In this document: positions 8,501 to 16,831 of the stretch, one piece after another | How the letters are laid out: every line of letters begins with the position of its first letter | Numbering within the stretch: position 1 is the first letter of the stretch | Source: Casp-actino8 sp964563545 | GTDB lineage: Bacteria; Actinomycetota; Acidimicrobiia; Acidimicrobiales; Ilumatobacteraceae | Assembly: GCA_964563545.1 (NCBI GenBank) | Contig: CAZLXB010000010.1 | Coordinates: 1 to 64,000 of the forward strand | Direction of reading: 5' to 3' | Length of the DNA stretch: 64,000 nt | The notes under the pieces: model-generated | Told to the model about the DNA's origin: nothing | The model's input: only the letters and a program-made list of their open reading frames with translations | Databases searched by the model: none | Position numbers and translations under genes: made by a program

Positions 8501-8504
8501 GAAC

Positions 8505-9209
8505 TCACCGTAGGAGAAGACGGGTGCAATTCGGGCATTCGACGACGGCGTCGGCTGGTTGACGCTTGATCGTGTCGAGTTCGGCGATCGAGATCTCCAT
8601 TCGACAACCCGTGCATGCGCCGTGCTCGATGCGACACACCGCGACACCACCGAGCGACTTGCGCAGCCGCTCGTACACATCGAGATCGGTGGCGGCCAGC
8701 GAGCCAGCCGCATCACGTCGACGATCCGCGAGCGCAGCGAGTTCGGCATCGGCCCGGACCTCGGCCGCCCGCCGACGATCGGCCAGAAGGGCTTCGGCCG
8801 CACCGGCCCGCTCGGCCCGATCCACGAGTCCGACGAGCTCTTCATCGGCGGCCGACGATCCTTCCAAGAGTTCGATACCGCGGTCGTCGAGCTCATTACG
8901 GGTGGCGGCCAGCACTTGCATCTCGTGCTGAAGGGCTTCGGCTTCCCGCGGCGCGATGATCGTCTTCAACTGTTTCTCGAGCCGCGCCCGGTGGGCGTCG
9001 ATCTCGGCTGACTCGCGCTCGAGTCGATCGAGTTCGTTCTGAGCGACCCGTTGGGCTCCTCGCACGCGTTCGATGTCGGAACGTATGGCTTTCAGTTCGG
9101 CCACGGCCGCGTCGTGTTCGACGATCTCAGCCAGTCGGGTGCGAGCATGGGTCGCCTGTTCGATCGCCGTATCGATCGACTGCAGACCGTGCATGGCCCC
9201 CAGATCCAT
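8505..9209 (-). CDS. Zinc-ribbon coiled-coil protein (C4-type, zf-RING_7 family)
   Basis: A protein of 234 residues. Residues about 15-175 form a long antiparallel coiled coil rich in Glu, Arg and Ala. The C-terminus has a zinc ribbon with CTGC and CPNC pairs (from about residue 200). This architecture is widespread in bacteria and is often described as a nucleic-acid-binding or flagellar/tRNA-related protein; the role is not settled. The ATG at 9209 is fixed by TACAGT (9216-9221) 6 nt upstream, a leaderless signal. It heads an operon with the membrane hydrolase and phosphatase. Confidence 0.88.
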   Translation of the reverse strand: MDLGAMHGLQSIDTAIEQATHARTRLAEIVEHDAAVAELKAIRSDIERVRGAQRVAQNELDRLERESAEIDAHRARLEKQLKTIIAPREAEALQHEMQVLAATRNELDDRGIELLEGSSAADEELVGLVDRAERAGAAEALLADRRRAAEVRADAELAALADRRRDAAGSLAATDLDVYERLRKSLGGVAVCRIEHGACTGCRMEISIAELDTIKRQPADAVVECPNCTRLLLR

Positions 9210-9215
9210 GGGTCG

Positions 9216-9221
9216 ACTGTA
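9216..9221 (-). promoter_or_regulatory. -10 hexamer TACAGT, leaderless zinc-ribbon gene
   Basis: The hexamer lies exactly 6 nt before the ATG at 9209. The spacing is identical to the aroG case. Confidence 0.55.
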
Positions 9222-9232
9222 CAGAGGGATGG

Positions 9233-11530
9233 TCAGCGGGGGTTCGGCGGGGCGGTGGGCGCCGTCGCACACCTTTCGATCTCGAATGCCGACGGATCGA
9301 TGGTCGGGACCGGCCAGGTCGGATCCACCACCCCGCGCGGCACGGTGGTCAGCGGCGATGATTCGGGTACCGATGTGGTGGTCGTCCTCGGTGGACGAGT
9401 CGTGGTGGTCGTGGCCAAAGGATCTTCCGGCTCGGTCGGCGATTCGACCTCGGGGGGCAGTGTCGTGGTGGCCACCGGACAATCGACTCCTGGCAACACG
9501 AGCCGTGTTCCCGGACGCGGGTTCGTCGGCGGTGCCGGGAAGTCACTCGCCGGAACACCGCGAAGCGCCACGTCCATGGTGGCTTTCCAGATCGCGGCCG
9601 GGAAGGTTCCACCCTGCACTCGCGGCACCCCCACGGCCGAGAACTCGGGGATGTCGTTCATGGGCAGATAGCGATCGGGGTGCCCGACCCAGACAGCAGT
9701 GGTCAGTTCGGGTGTGAAACCCACGAACCACGCATTCGTGTTGTTGTCCTGTGTCCCCGTCTTGCCCGCCGCCACACGACCTTCGAGCGCGCTACGTCGA
9801 GCAGTGCCGCTGACGAGCACGCCTTTCAGGATCGATGTCGTCCGGGCCGCCGCGTCGGGGGTGAGGACCTGGGTGTTCACGGCCCGGTGTTCGTAGATCA
9901 CTCCGTTCGGGCCCTCGATTCGCTCCACGAAGTAGGGCTCGCTGTGCACGCCGGCGTTGGCGAGTGTCTGGGCTCCGGCCGCCATGTCGAGCGGACTCAT
10001 CTCGTTCGCGCCCGTGGCGAAACTCGCGTACGGGCGAATGGGCTCACGTTCGGCCGACGACTGACCGAGGTACAGATACGAGCTGCTCGCCATGCGATAG
10101 GTGGTGTCGACCACCCGATCGAGTCCCGTCATCAGTGCAAGGCGACTGAAGGCGCAGTTGATCGAGTACCACGTCATTTCCTCCACCGGACCGAGCGCCC
10201 GCGACACGCCTTCGCCGATCACGAACGGATTGTCGGGATCATCGGGGTTCGGCAGAACGCACGGCAATGTTCCGTCGAGGATGTCGTCGTTCTGCACACC
10301 GGCCTGTACCGCGGCGGCCAGGACGAAGATCTTGATGCTCGATCCGGTCTGGCGAGTCGACAAAGCAAGGTTGAGTTCGTTGCGGCCGGGCGCGAAGGGC
10401 TTCCCGCCAACCATTGCCCGCACGGCTCCGTTCGTCGAATCGAGCGTGACGACGGCTGCTTCCACTCCGGCCGAGTTCACGGGAAGTTGTGCGGCCTTGG
10501 CGGTCTCGGCGGCGGCCTGCACCACCGGGTCGAGCGTGGTGTAGATCTTGAGACCGCCGCGGAAGAGTCGGTAGTAACGCTCTTCGTAGGTGTCGCCGAG
10601 AATGTTGCTGCGATTCAGCAGGAACGACTTGACCTCTTCACTGAAGTGGGTCCGGGCGATCGTGGTGGTCTGGATCGTCTTCACGACTTCGGGAATCTGC
10701 CAACTCCCCGCGCACCGAGCGTCGAGGGCGGCTTTGGCGGCCTCCGAGTCGACTTCACGCGGTTCGAGACACTCGATCACCGCCTGCGCGTCATCGGCGG
10801 GCATCAGACCTTCGTCGACGATCGCGTTCAACACCTCGACGAACCGACGTCGACTCGGCTCGGGTCGTCGGATCGGGTCGTAACTGGTCGGCGCCTGGAT
10901 GAGCCCGGCCAGAAACGCGCCGTCGACGAGAGTGAGTTCACCCACCGACTTGCCGAAGTACACCTCGGCCGCGGCCTGGATCCCATAGGCGTTGTTGCCC
11001 AAATAAATGGTGTTGAGATAACGCTCGAGGATCTCGGCCTTCGTGCGGACCTTCTCGAGACGAAGCGCATAGAGGATCTGGAGCAACTTGTAGCGACCAT
11101 CGCGCTCGAGACCGGCCAGGTAGTCGACTTTGGCGACTTGCTGGCTGATGGTGGAAGCACCTTGGCGTGCTCCGCCCTCGAAGTTCGACAACGAAGCGCG
11201 AAAGAGACTGCGCACGTTCACTCCGTGGTGGCGGTAGAACTCGCGATCCTCCACCGCGAGAACGGCTTGGATCACGTGGGTCGGGACCTCGTCGATCGAC
11301 ACCGGCTGGCTGTTCTCGAGTTCATACGCCGCGATCTCGTTGCCGGCACGGTCATAGACATACGTCCGGTCGGCGATGGTCTCGGTTTCTGGGAGGACCA
11401 CCGGCACCTCGTCGTGCGCATTGGCGATCCGCCAGAGTCGAGGTCCGATGGCCACGACGACCGAGGTCACGAGGAGGGCTCCGGCCGTCACCACGACGAC
11501 GAGTCGCAACCACCAGGACAAGAGACGCAC
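9233..11530 (-). CDS. Bifunctional class A penicillin-binding protein (transglycosylase/transpeptidase)
   Basis: A protein of 765 residues that polymerises and cross-links peptidoglycan. There is one N-terminal membrane helix (about 8-30). The GT51 domain (about 55-235) contains the catalytic Glu94 in EDREFYRHHG and the GASTISQQ motif. The transpeptidase domain (about 330-640) has SSIK (nucleophile Ser397), YSIN and KTGT. A Pro/Thr-rich tail of about 90 residues follows, typical of actinobacterial PBPs that cross the wall. The start is GTG; TACGGT (11540-11545) lies 9 nt upstream and a GGTGGAAG sequence could bind the ribosome, so either mode is possible. Confidence 0.95.
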   Translation of the reverse strand: MRLLSWWLRLVVVVTAGALLVTSVVVAIGPRLWRIANAHDEVPVVLPETETIADRTYVYDRAGNEIAAYELENSQPVSIDEVPTHVIQAVLAVEDREFYRHHGVNVRSLFRASLSNFEGGARQGASTISQQVAKVDYLAGLERDGRYKLLQILYALRLEKVRTKAEILERYLNTIYLGNNAYGIQAAAEVYFGKSVGELTLVDGAFLAGLIQAPTSYDPIRRPEPSRRRFVEVLNAIVDEGLMPADDAQAVIECLEPREVDSEAAKAALDARCAGSWQIPEVVKTIQTTTIARTHFSEEVKSFLLNRSNILGDTYEERYYRLFRGGLKIYTTLDPVVQAAAETAKAAQLPVNSAGVEAAVVTLDSTNGAVRAMVGGKPFAPGRNELNLALSTRQTGSSIKIFVLAAAVQAGVQNDDILDGTLPCVLPNPDDPDNPFVIGEGVSRALGPVEEMTWYSINCAFSRLALMTGLDRVVDTTYRMASSSYLYLGQSSAEREPIRPYASFATGANEMSPLDMAAGAQTLANAGVHSEPYFVERIEGPNGVIYEHRAVNTQVLTPDAAARTTSILKGVLVSGTARRSALEGRVAAGKTGTQDNNTNAWFVGFTPELTTAVWVGHPDRYLPMNDIPEFSAVGVPRVQGGTFPAAIWKATMDVALRGVPASDFPAPPTNPRPGTRLVLPGVDCPVATTTLPPEVESPTEPEDPLATTTTTRPPRTTTTSVPESSPLTTVPRGVVDPTWPVPTIDPSAFEIERCATAPTAPPNPR

Positions 11531-11593
11531 AGCACTTCCACCGTACCTGCCTCCTCTCGTCCCATCGGGTCACCCGCCACCATGACGTCCCAC

Positions 11594-11599
11594 TACCGT
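11594..11599 (+). promoter_or_regulatory. -10 hexamer TACCGT, leaderless LLM oxidoreductase gene
   Basis: The hexamer lies exactly 6 nt before the ATG at 11606. This favours that start over the in-frame ATG at 11582. Confidence 0.6.
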
Positions 11600-11605
11600 G
11601 ACGTC

Positions 11606-12559
11606 ATGGCCGCTTCACCTCGCACCTCACCCCGACTTTTCCGCTTCGGCGTGCAGACGCGTGGGATCAGCACCGCTCGCGAGTGGACGGACACCGCTCG
11701 GCGGGCCGAAGCCCGCGGCTATAGCTGTCTCACGATGCCCGATCACTTCGACGACCAACTCGCGCCGGTGCCGGCACTCATGGCCGCCGCTGCGGTCACT
11801 TCGACATTGCGCGTCGGCGCGCTGGTGTGGGACAACGACTACAAACATCCACTCGTCCTCGCCAAGGAACTCGCGACCATGGACGTGCTGTCGGACGGAC
11901 GCCTCGAGATCGGTCTCGGAGCCGGCTGGATGATCGCCGACTACGAGCAATCGGGCATCCCCTACAACTCGGCCAAGATTCGCATCGACCGTTTCGTCGA
12001 GGGTCTGCACATCATCAAGGGATTGATGGCCGATGAGCCTTTCTCACACACCGGCGAGCACTACACCATCACCGGACACAATGGCACGCCCAAACCGATC
12101 CAGAAGCCGTGCCCACCCGTCCTGATCGGTGGTGGCGGCAAGCGCGTGCTCACGATCGCCGCGCGCGAGGCCGACATCGTGGGCATCAACGCGACCATGA
12201 GCGCCGGAGTGGTCGGCCCCGATGCCTTCCTGACCATGACGGCATCAGCCGTCGACGACAAGGTCGGGATCGTCCGGGAAGCCGCCGGCGACCGCTGGTC
12301 CGACATCGAGTTGAACGTGCGCGCTTTCCTCGTCAACATCACCGACGATGCCGACGGGGCCGCCGCAGGAATCGCATCGATGATCGGCGTCGAAAAATCC
12401 ATGGTCGAAGAGACTCCGTTCGCACTCGTCGGTCCGCCCACCAAGATCGTGGAAGACCTTCTCGCGCGCCGCGAGCGCTGGGGCTTCTCGTACATCATTG
12501 TTGGGAGCGAGGACATCGATTCCTTCGCTCCCGTGGTCGAGGCGCTCGCCGGTCGCTGA
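11606..12559 (+). CDS. LLM class F420/flavin-dependent oxidoreductase
   Basis: A protein of 317 residues with the luciferase-like TIM-barrel fold. Seen: RFGVQTRGI at the N-terminus, MPDHFDDQLAPVPAL (30-55), LEIGLGAGWM and CPPVLIGGGGKRVL. These segments are typical of actinobacterial F420-dependent enzymes. It is the first gene of a three-gene operon; the next gene begins by TGATG overlap. It is likely a hydride-transfer step in a catabolic or detoxifying route with the two following genes, but this is inference. Cofactor choice (F420 versus FMN) is not provable from sequence alone. Confidence 0.9.
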   Translation: MAASPRTSPRLFRFGVQTRGISTAREWTDTARRAEARGYSCLTMPDHFDDQLAPVPALMAAAAVTSTLRVGALVWDNDYKHPLVLAKELATMDVLSDGRLEIGLGAGWMIADYEQSGIPYNSAKIRIDRFVEGLHIIKGLMADEPFSHTGEHYTITGHNGTPKPIQKPCPPVLIGGGGKRVLTIAAREADIVGINATMSAGVVGPDAFLTMTASAVDDKVGIVREAAGDRWSDIELNVRAFLVNITDDADGAAAGIASMIGVEKSMVEETPFALVGPPTKIVEDLLARRERWGFSYIIVGSEDIDSFAPVVEALAGR

Positions 12560-13575
12560 TGACTCCACGGACCGTCGCACTCTGCGGCGCCGGAATGATC
12601 TCGGGCGCTCACCTGCTCGCTGCGAATCGCAGGGGGCTGCCCGTCGTGGCCGTGGCCTCACGCACGTCGGCCAGTGCACAGGACCGCGCCTCACTCGTGG
12701 GAGCCCGCGTCGTCCAGTACTCCGATCTCCCGGCGGGCGCCGACATCGTCGTCATCAGCACTCCTCCCAAGTGCCATCTGAACGATGCCCGTCAGGCGCT
12801 CGAACGCGGCGCCGCGGTATTGCTCGAAAAGCCGATGACGATCACCCTCGCCGAGGCCGACGAACTCGTCGACCTCCAGCCCGGACCCCGATTGGTGTAC
12901 GCCGAGAACCTCGCCTTCGCACCGATCGTGCGCGAGTTCGTGCGTCGTTCGGTGACGATGGGGCCGATCCGTCACTTCGAGCTGCGCACGATCCAGTCCG
13001 CGCCGACGTGGGGTGGTTTCCTCACTCCCGCCTGGGGTGGCGGCGTACTGTTCGACCTCGGGGTGCACCCGCTCGCCATTGCCCTCCTCGTTGCTCGCGC
13101 CACCGGCAACGGAGAAGTCGAACGCGTGTCAGCCCGTCTTGCCGGCGTCGAAACCGACACCCACGCCGAAATCGACCTCGAATTCGCGTCGGGCTTGCGA
13201 ACGCGAGTCGTGGCGAGTTGGGATGGCCCCGAGTCCGGAATCTGGGATGCTCAAGTCTCGTCACCCACGTCGGTCGTCCGCCTCGAACTGCGACCGCACC
13301 TGACCCTCGAAGTCGATGGGCACGACACCGGTTTTCCAAGTTCGGACTGGAAAGTTCCCCTCATCGACGACTTCGGGTACGCCGAGCAATTGTCGACTCT
13401 CGATGCCGGCCTCGATTCGGGTCGCCCGAGCAACATGGATGTCGTCTTCGGCCGCTGGATCCTCGAAGTCGTCTGCGCGTCGTACGTATCGGCGGCGCGG
13501 GACGCCGAGTGGGTCCCGGTTCCATCCGGCTGCGATCGCTCGCGTACCCCTTGGCAACTATGGCGCGACCGATGA
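12559..13575 (+). CDS. Gfo/Idh/MocA family NAD(P)-dependent oxidoreductase
   Basis: A protein of 338 residues. The N-terminal Rossmann fold starts with VALCGAGMISGAHLLA (G-x-G-x-x-x). The EKP motif (LLEKPMTITLAEAD, about residue 93) and a GGVLFDLGVHPLAI segment (about 170) are the hallmarks of the family, with His of DLGVH a likely catalytic residue. Members oxidise sugars, inositols or related alcohols. TGATG couples it to the LLM gene and ATGA couples it to the next gene. The substrate is unknown. Confidence 0.9.
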   Translation: MTPRTVALCGAGMISGAHLLAANRRGLPVVAVASRTSASAQDRASLVGARVVQYSDLPAGADIVVISTPPKCHLNDARQALERGAAVLLEKPMTITLAEADELVDLQPGPRLVYAENLAFAPIVREFVRRSVTMGPIRHFELRTIQSAPTWGGFLTPAWGGGVLFDLGVHPLAIALLVARATGNGEVERVSARLAGVETDTHAEIDLEFASGLRTRVVASWDGPESGIWDAQVSSPTSVVRLELRPHLTLEVDGHDTGFPSSDWKVPLIDDFGYAEQLSTLDAGLDSGRPSNMDVVFGRWILEVVCASYVSAARDAEWVPVPSGCDRSRTPWQLWRDR

Positions 13576-15206
13576 TCAGCCGCCGCCGGCTCATCACCGG
13601 TTCGATCACCTCGGCCTCGTTGCTGGCCCTGGCCAATGCGTGTCGCAGCGAGCCGTCCATTCCATCGACTTCGGTCTCTCCGCCCCCGACCCCATCGCCG
13701 TCGACATCGACCACGACGTCGACAACCGTTGCCCCGCGCCCCTACACGACACCGGGCTGGCTGGCCGAGGAGAACGCGCGTCCGGGAACCAGTGCATGGC
13801 GAATCGAGGGCAAGGCCCCCAAAGGTGGTGATCGGGTGCCCGACGGCTGGGTCGAGGGATACGCCGACACCACGAGCGCCCGCCCGGGTCAGGACGTGGT
13901 GATTCGGGTCGCGTGCGACGCACCTTCGTGGCATCTCGAGGCCTACCGCATGGGGTGGTACGGCGGCGACATGGGTCGTCTCGTGTGGCAGTCCGACGAG
14001 ATCGATGCCCAATGGCAACTGACGACATCCTCGGATCGCGACACCAAGATGTTCCGCGCCCAATGGGATCCGTCTCTCACCATCACGATCGACGACACCT
14101 GGCCACCCGGTTCGTACCTGCTGAAGATCGTGTCGAGTGCCGAGCAATCCCACTACGTCCCCCTCACCATCCGACGCGACGAAGCGGTGGGTGGTTTGTG
14201 CGTCGTCTCGGCCGTCACCACCTGGCAGGCCTACAACCCGTGGGGTGGATGCACCCTGTACGAGTGTTTCGACGACACGGGCCGCGCCGAGGTCGTCTCG
14301 TTCGACCGCCCCTACGCCCGCACCTACCACTGGGGTTCGGCCGACTTCTTCACTCACGAACTCCCGCTCATCGCGCTCATCGAGGAACTCGGCCTCGACT
14401 GCTCCTTCGTGACCGATATCGATCTTCACACGGCGAGCAGCGGCGACACCGATGATTCGCTCGACCGCCTACTCGCCGGTCGCACCGCGCTCTTGACCAC
14501 CGGCCACGATGAGTACTACTCGACCTCCATGCGGACGACCCTCGAAGATGCTCGCGATCGCGGTGTGAACCTCGCCTTCTTCGGGGCCAATGCCGTGTAT
14601 CGCCACATCCGACTCGAACCGAACGACGAAGGCGTTCTCCATCGGCAGATGCCGAACTACCGATTGGCAGGCGCCGATCCGATCACCGGGACCGACCCGC
14701 AACAGGCCACGGTTCAGTGGCGCAACAAGCCCCTCGTGCGGCCCGAGTCCGAACTCATCGGTGTGCAGTATTTCGCGGCCGGCGTGACCGGAACCCTGAC
14801 CATCGTGACCCCTGACAACTGGATCTTCGAGGGCGCAGGGGTCAAACGGGGAACCAAGTTCAGGCGGCTGATCGACATCGAGGTCGATGGCCTCGGACCC
14901 GAAGGCGTGGAGCCCGATTCACTGGAGGTCCTCGCGTCGTCGCCCATCGCCTTCAAGGACAGCGTCTACGAACACGCGATGACCTACTACTCCACCGAAT
15001 CCGGCGCCGGGGTCTTCGCGACCGGCACCATCGGCTGGATCAACGCGCTCGACCGCGAGGTATGGGACGACGACCGCACCACCGATTTCGTGCGAACGGC
15101 CACGGGCAATGTTCTACGCGCTTTTGCCGCCGGTCCGGCCGGTGCGCGCCATCCGAGTCGACCGAACGCCGACCGCTACCGGACGGTCGTGCGCGCCGCT
15201 CAGTGA
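13572..15206 (+). CDS. Tat-exported lipoprotein with N,N-dimethylformamidase beta-subunit-like domain
   Basis: A protein of 544 residues from the ATG at 13572, which overlaps the previous stop as ATGA. The N-terminus has a twin-arginine signal (ISRRRLITG) and a lipobox LANAC near residue 24, then a Ser/Thr/Pro linker (30-60), so it should be anchored outside the membrane. The large domain carries YRMGWYGGDMGRLV, TWQAYNPWGG and TTGHDEYYS, which are characteristic of the dimethylformamidase large-subunit-like family. That family name comes from an amidohydrolase, but most homologues are uncharacterised. An exported enzyme beside two cytoplasmic redox enzymes suggests uptake and oxidation of an external compound. 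Its 3' end overlaps the convergent LuxR gene by 7 nt. Confidence 0.8.
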   Translation: MISRRRLITGSITSASLLALANACRSEPSIPSTSVSPPPTPSPSTSTTTSTTVAPRPYTTPGWLAEENARPGTSAWRIEGKAPKGGDRVPDGWVEGYADTTSARPGQDVVIRVACDAPSWHLEAYRMGWYGGDMGRLVWQSDEIDAQWQLTTSSDRDTKMFRAQWDPSLTITIDDTWPPGSYLLKIVSSAEQSHYVPLTIRRDEAVGGLCVVSAVTTWQAYNPWGGCTLYECFDDTGRAEVVSFDRPYARTYHWGSADFFTHELPLIALIEELGLDCSFVTDIDLHTASSGDTDDSLDRLLAGRTALLTTGHDEYYSTSMRTTLEDARDRGVNLAFFGANAVYRHIRLEPNDEGVLHRQMPNYRLAGADPITGTDPQQATVQWRNKPLVRPESELIGVQYFAAGVTGTLTIVTPDNWIFEGAGVKRGTKFRRLIDIEVDGLGPEGVEPDSLEVLASSPIAFKDSVYEHAMTYYSTESGAGVFATGTIGWINALDREVWDDDRTTDFVRTATGNVLRAFAAGPAGARHPSRPNADRYRTVVRAAQ

Positions 15207-15841
15207 GACTTCCGATCGATCTCCCACAACTTCACGCTCGCGAACGGATGATGGATGGCGAGATCGGTCCGGTTCACGAGGCGTGATCGGTCGAGGATCG
15301 CCGACACGCGGTTGCGCACCGTTTGCGGGGCCAGATGAACCGTTGCGGCGATCTCGCGGTCGGCCAGGCCGATACTCACGAGGAAACCGATCTCGAAGTC
15401 GATCTGGTCGCAGTACAACACGCCGAAGGTTCGTCGAGCATCCGCGATGTCGACTGACCTTCGTATTCCGGACTGCGAGGCGCCCGACGTGATGCAACTC
15501 CGGATCTCGTAGGTGACCTCGTCGTCGTTCACGGCCCCACCGAACGAGACAGCGCCACCGAAACCGAAGCGCACCGCGTCATCTTCGCAGAGCGCCGCCG
15601 GCGTCATACCGACCACCAGACACGGCACCGTCACTTCGGAAGGCAGTTCATGCTCGGCTGCGAGGAAGGCGGGAACCGAGAAGAACCCGACCATGACCAC
15701 ATCGGGACGATCGACCGTCAATGCCGCTGCCAAGCTCTTGGCATCGAACGTGAACGACAGATCGGTGAGCACGCGCTCGAGTGCCGGGTGCACGCCCGCA
15801 TGCGCCGTTCGTAATCGATCGGAGTAGATCGCCGCTTTCAT
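15200..15841 (-). CDS. LuxR-type regulator with atypical receiver-like N-terminal domain (paralogue A)
   Basis: A protein of 213 residues. Residues 1-115 alternate strands and helices like a response-regulator receiver (AAIYSDRL, PDVVMVGFFSVPAFL, VPCLVVGMT), but I see no phosphorylatable Asp with its acidic pair and no conserved Lys. Residues 140-195 form a LuxR-like helix-turn-helix (LADREIAATVHLAPQTVRNR). The nearest relative is the next gene, which shares FxVLYxDxxDxxIG and the SRLxxRxxL ending. I prefer the ATG at 15841, preceded by a G10 tract that may act as a ribosome-binding site; a GTG at 15862 is in frame and would put the tract in the coding sequence. Confidence 0.75.
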   Translation of the reverse strand: MKAAIYSDRLRTAHAGVHPALERVLTDLSFTFDAKSLAAALTVDRPDVVMVGFFSVPAFLAAEHELPSEVTVPCLVVGMTPAALCEDDAVRFGFGGAVSFGGAVNDDEVTYEIRSCITSGASQSGIRRSVDIADARRTFGVLYCDQIDFEIGFLVSIGLADREIAATVHLAPQTVRNRVSAILDRSRLVNRTDLAIHHPFASVKLWEIDRKSH

Positions 15842-15842
15842 G

Positions 15843-15852
15843 CCCCCCCCCC
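15843..15852. repeat. Homopolymer tract C10 (G10 on the coding strand)
   Basis: Ten consecutive C residues between the predicted promoter and the ATG at 15841 of the LuxR-type gene. In the mRNA it reads G10 ending one base before AUG. Confidence 0.9.
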
Positions 15853-15863
15853 GACGTTTCACA

Positions 15864-15869
15864 ACCCTA
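15864..15869 (-). promoter_or_regulatory. -10 hexamer TAGGGT of the LuxR-type gene
   Basis: The hexamer matches the TANNNT -10 used elsewhere. Transcription would start near 15857 and give a 16-nt leader containing the G10 tract. Confidence 0.45.
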
Positions 15870-15890
15870 CGGATCAGGGGACGACTTGCA

Positions 15891-15914
15891 TAGTCGCCAT
15901 CTCCTTGGCGACTA
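15891..15914. promoter_or_regulatory. Perfect 9-bp dyad, candidate regulator-binding site
   Basis: TAGTCGCCA (15891-15899), spacer TCTCCT, TGGCGACTA (15906-15914). The centre is about 45 bp upstream of the predicted transcription start of the downstream LuxR-type gene, a typical activator position. There is no T-run on the minus side, so a terminator for the upstream gene is less likely. Confidence 0.5.
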
Positions 15915-15926
15915 TTCGCGAATCGG

Positions 15927-16601
15927 TCAGAGCATTCGGGGAAGCGCAGTCGTCATCGGCGAGACACTTCCGTCGAGAATCACCGCGCCGGCGTGATAAG
16001 CACCCAACTCTCGGCGGTCGAGAAGTCGGCTCCGCCGAATGATCTCGTCCACTCGCGAAGTCACATCGTCTTGCGACACTCTTAAACTATTCGCAATCGA
16101 AGCGTCGGTCCCGCCTCCGGCCACGAAGGCGCCGATGGCGTGATCGAGTGCGTCGGCGTAGAGGACGCTGAATTTCCGTCGAATGATCAGATGATCGCCA
16201 TCCGACAGGTTCATCGGCACGAATCCGCGCCGACCGGACCGGCAGATCTCGGCGATGACCGGCCGGAAACTCTCGGCCGTCGTCTGCAAGCCAAGATCGA
16301 CGACAGATTCGAATCCGAGGGCCGTGGCGTCGGGCGCAACGCTCAGCGGTGCACCACGACTGGCGATGACGCGTGGCATCTCCAGGAGTCCCAGACGCTC
16401 GAGCGCGGGCTGGATGACCATGTATTGCGGAACCGCGAAGTGACCGACAACCAGAGCCTCCACACCGCCCGCCTCGAGAGCCACCCGGAGTTCGGCGAGC
16501 GAACACGCGGCCTGCGTGCCCTCGAAGCCTTCGCACGAATCGAGATGCGCGGCGGCTTCCTCGGCCGACTCACGACGCCAGGAGAAGATGACGAGCCGCA
16601 T
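15927..16601 (-). CDS. LuxR-type regulator with atypical receiver-like N-terminal domain (paralogue B)
   Basis: A protein of 224 residues and a diverged tandem copy of the gene at 15200-15841. The N-terminal half keeps the receiver-like rhythm (RLVIFSWRR, ALVVGHFAVPQYM, PRVIASRG) but lacks the receiver catalytic acids. FSVLYADALDHAIG (144-157) and the helix-turn-helix region (165-200, ending IIRRSRLLDRREL) align with paralogue A. The start at 16601 is set by TACATT (16608-16613), 6 nt upstream, a leaderless signal; extending to 16721 would run through the tRNA-Val gene. Signal and targets are unknown. Confidence 0.75.
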   Translation of the reverse strand: MRLVIFSWRRESAEEAAAHLDSCEGFEGTQAACSLAELRVALEAGGVEALVVGHFAVPQYMVIQPALERLGLLEMPRVIASRGAPLSVAPDATALGFESVVDLGLQTTAESFRPVIAEICRSGRRGFVPMNLSDGDHLIIRRKFSVLYADALDHAIGAFVAGGGTDASIANSLRVSQDDVTSRVDEIIRRSRLLDRRELGAYHAGAVILDGSVSPMTTALPRML

Positions 16602-16607
16602 GTAGAC

Positions 16608-16613
16608 AATGTA
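16608..16613 (-). promoter_or_regulatory. -10 hexamer TACATT, leaderless LuxR-type gene
   Basis: The hexamer lies exactly 6 nt before the ATG at 16601. It excludes the longer frame that overlaps the tRNA. Confidence 0.55.
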
Positions 16614-16662
16614 CGTCGCCGGGAAGCCCGACCCGTTCAGGATCCAAACGGTTCCACTCCGG

Positions 16663-16736
16663 TGGGCGCAGAGGGACTCGAACCCCCGACATCTTCCTTG
16701 TAAGGGAAGCGCTCTAGCCAACTGAGCTATGCGCCC
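16663..16736 (-). tRNA. tRNA-Val (anticodon TAC)
   Basis: The full cloverleaf is readable on the minus strand. The acceptor stem GGGCGCA pairs with TGCGCCC, the D-arm is AGCTCAGTTGGC...GAGC, the anticodon loop is CTTACAA, and the T-loop is GGTTCGAGTCC. The discriminator is A and CCA is not encoded. TAGCCT at 16748-16753 is a likely -10, 11 nt before the 5' end. Confidence 0.97.
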
Positions 16737-16831
16737 GGCAACGGGTCAGGCTATCGGCGTCGATCACGAGCCTCGGAGGCCTCGACGCGGTATCCACCAG
16801 CCACGGAACCCGCGCTACTACCGTTTTCCTC

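Noticed and set aside
9680..11581. Long plus-strand frame running through the penicillin-binding protein gene into the LLM gene
   Set aside because: The part before 11606 is antisense to a clear PBP, and the leaderless promoter at 11594 marks the true start.
16663..16736. Integration (att) site at tRNA-Val
   Set aside because: There is no integrase, no direct repeat of the tRNA 3' end and no foreign-looking cargo on either side.
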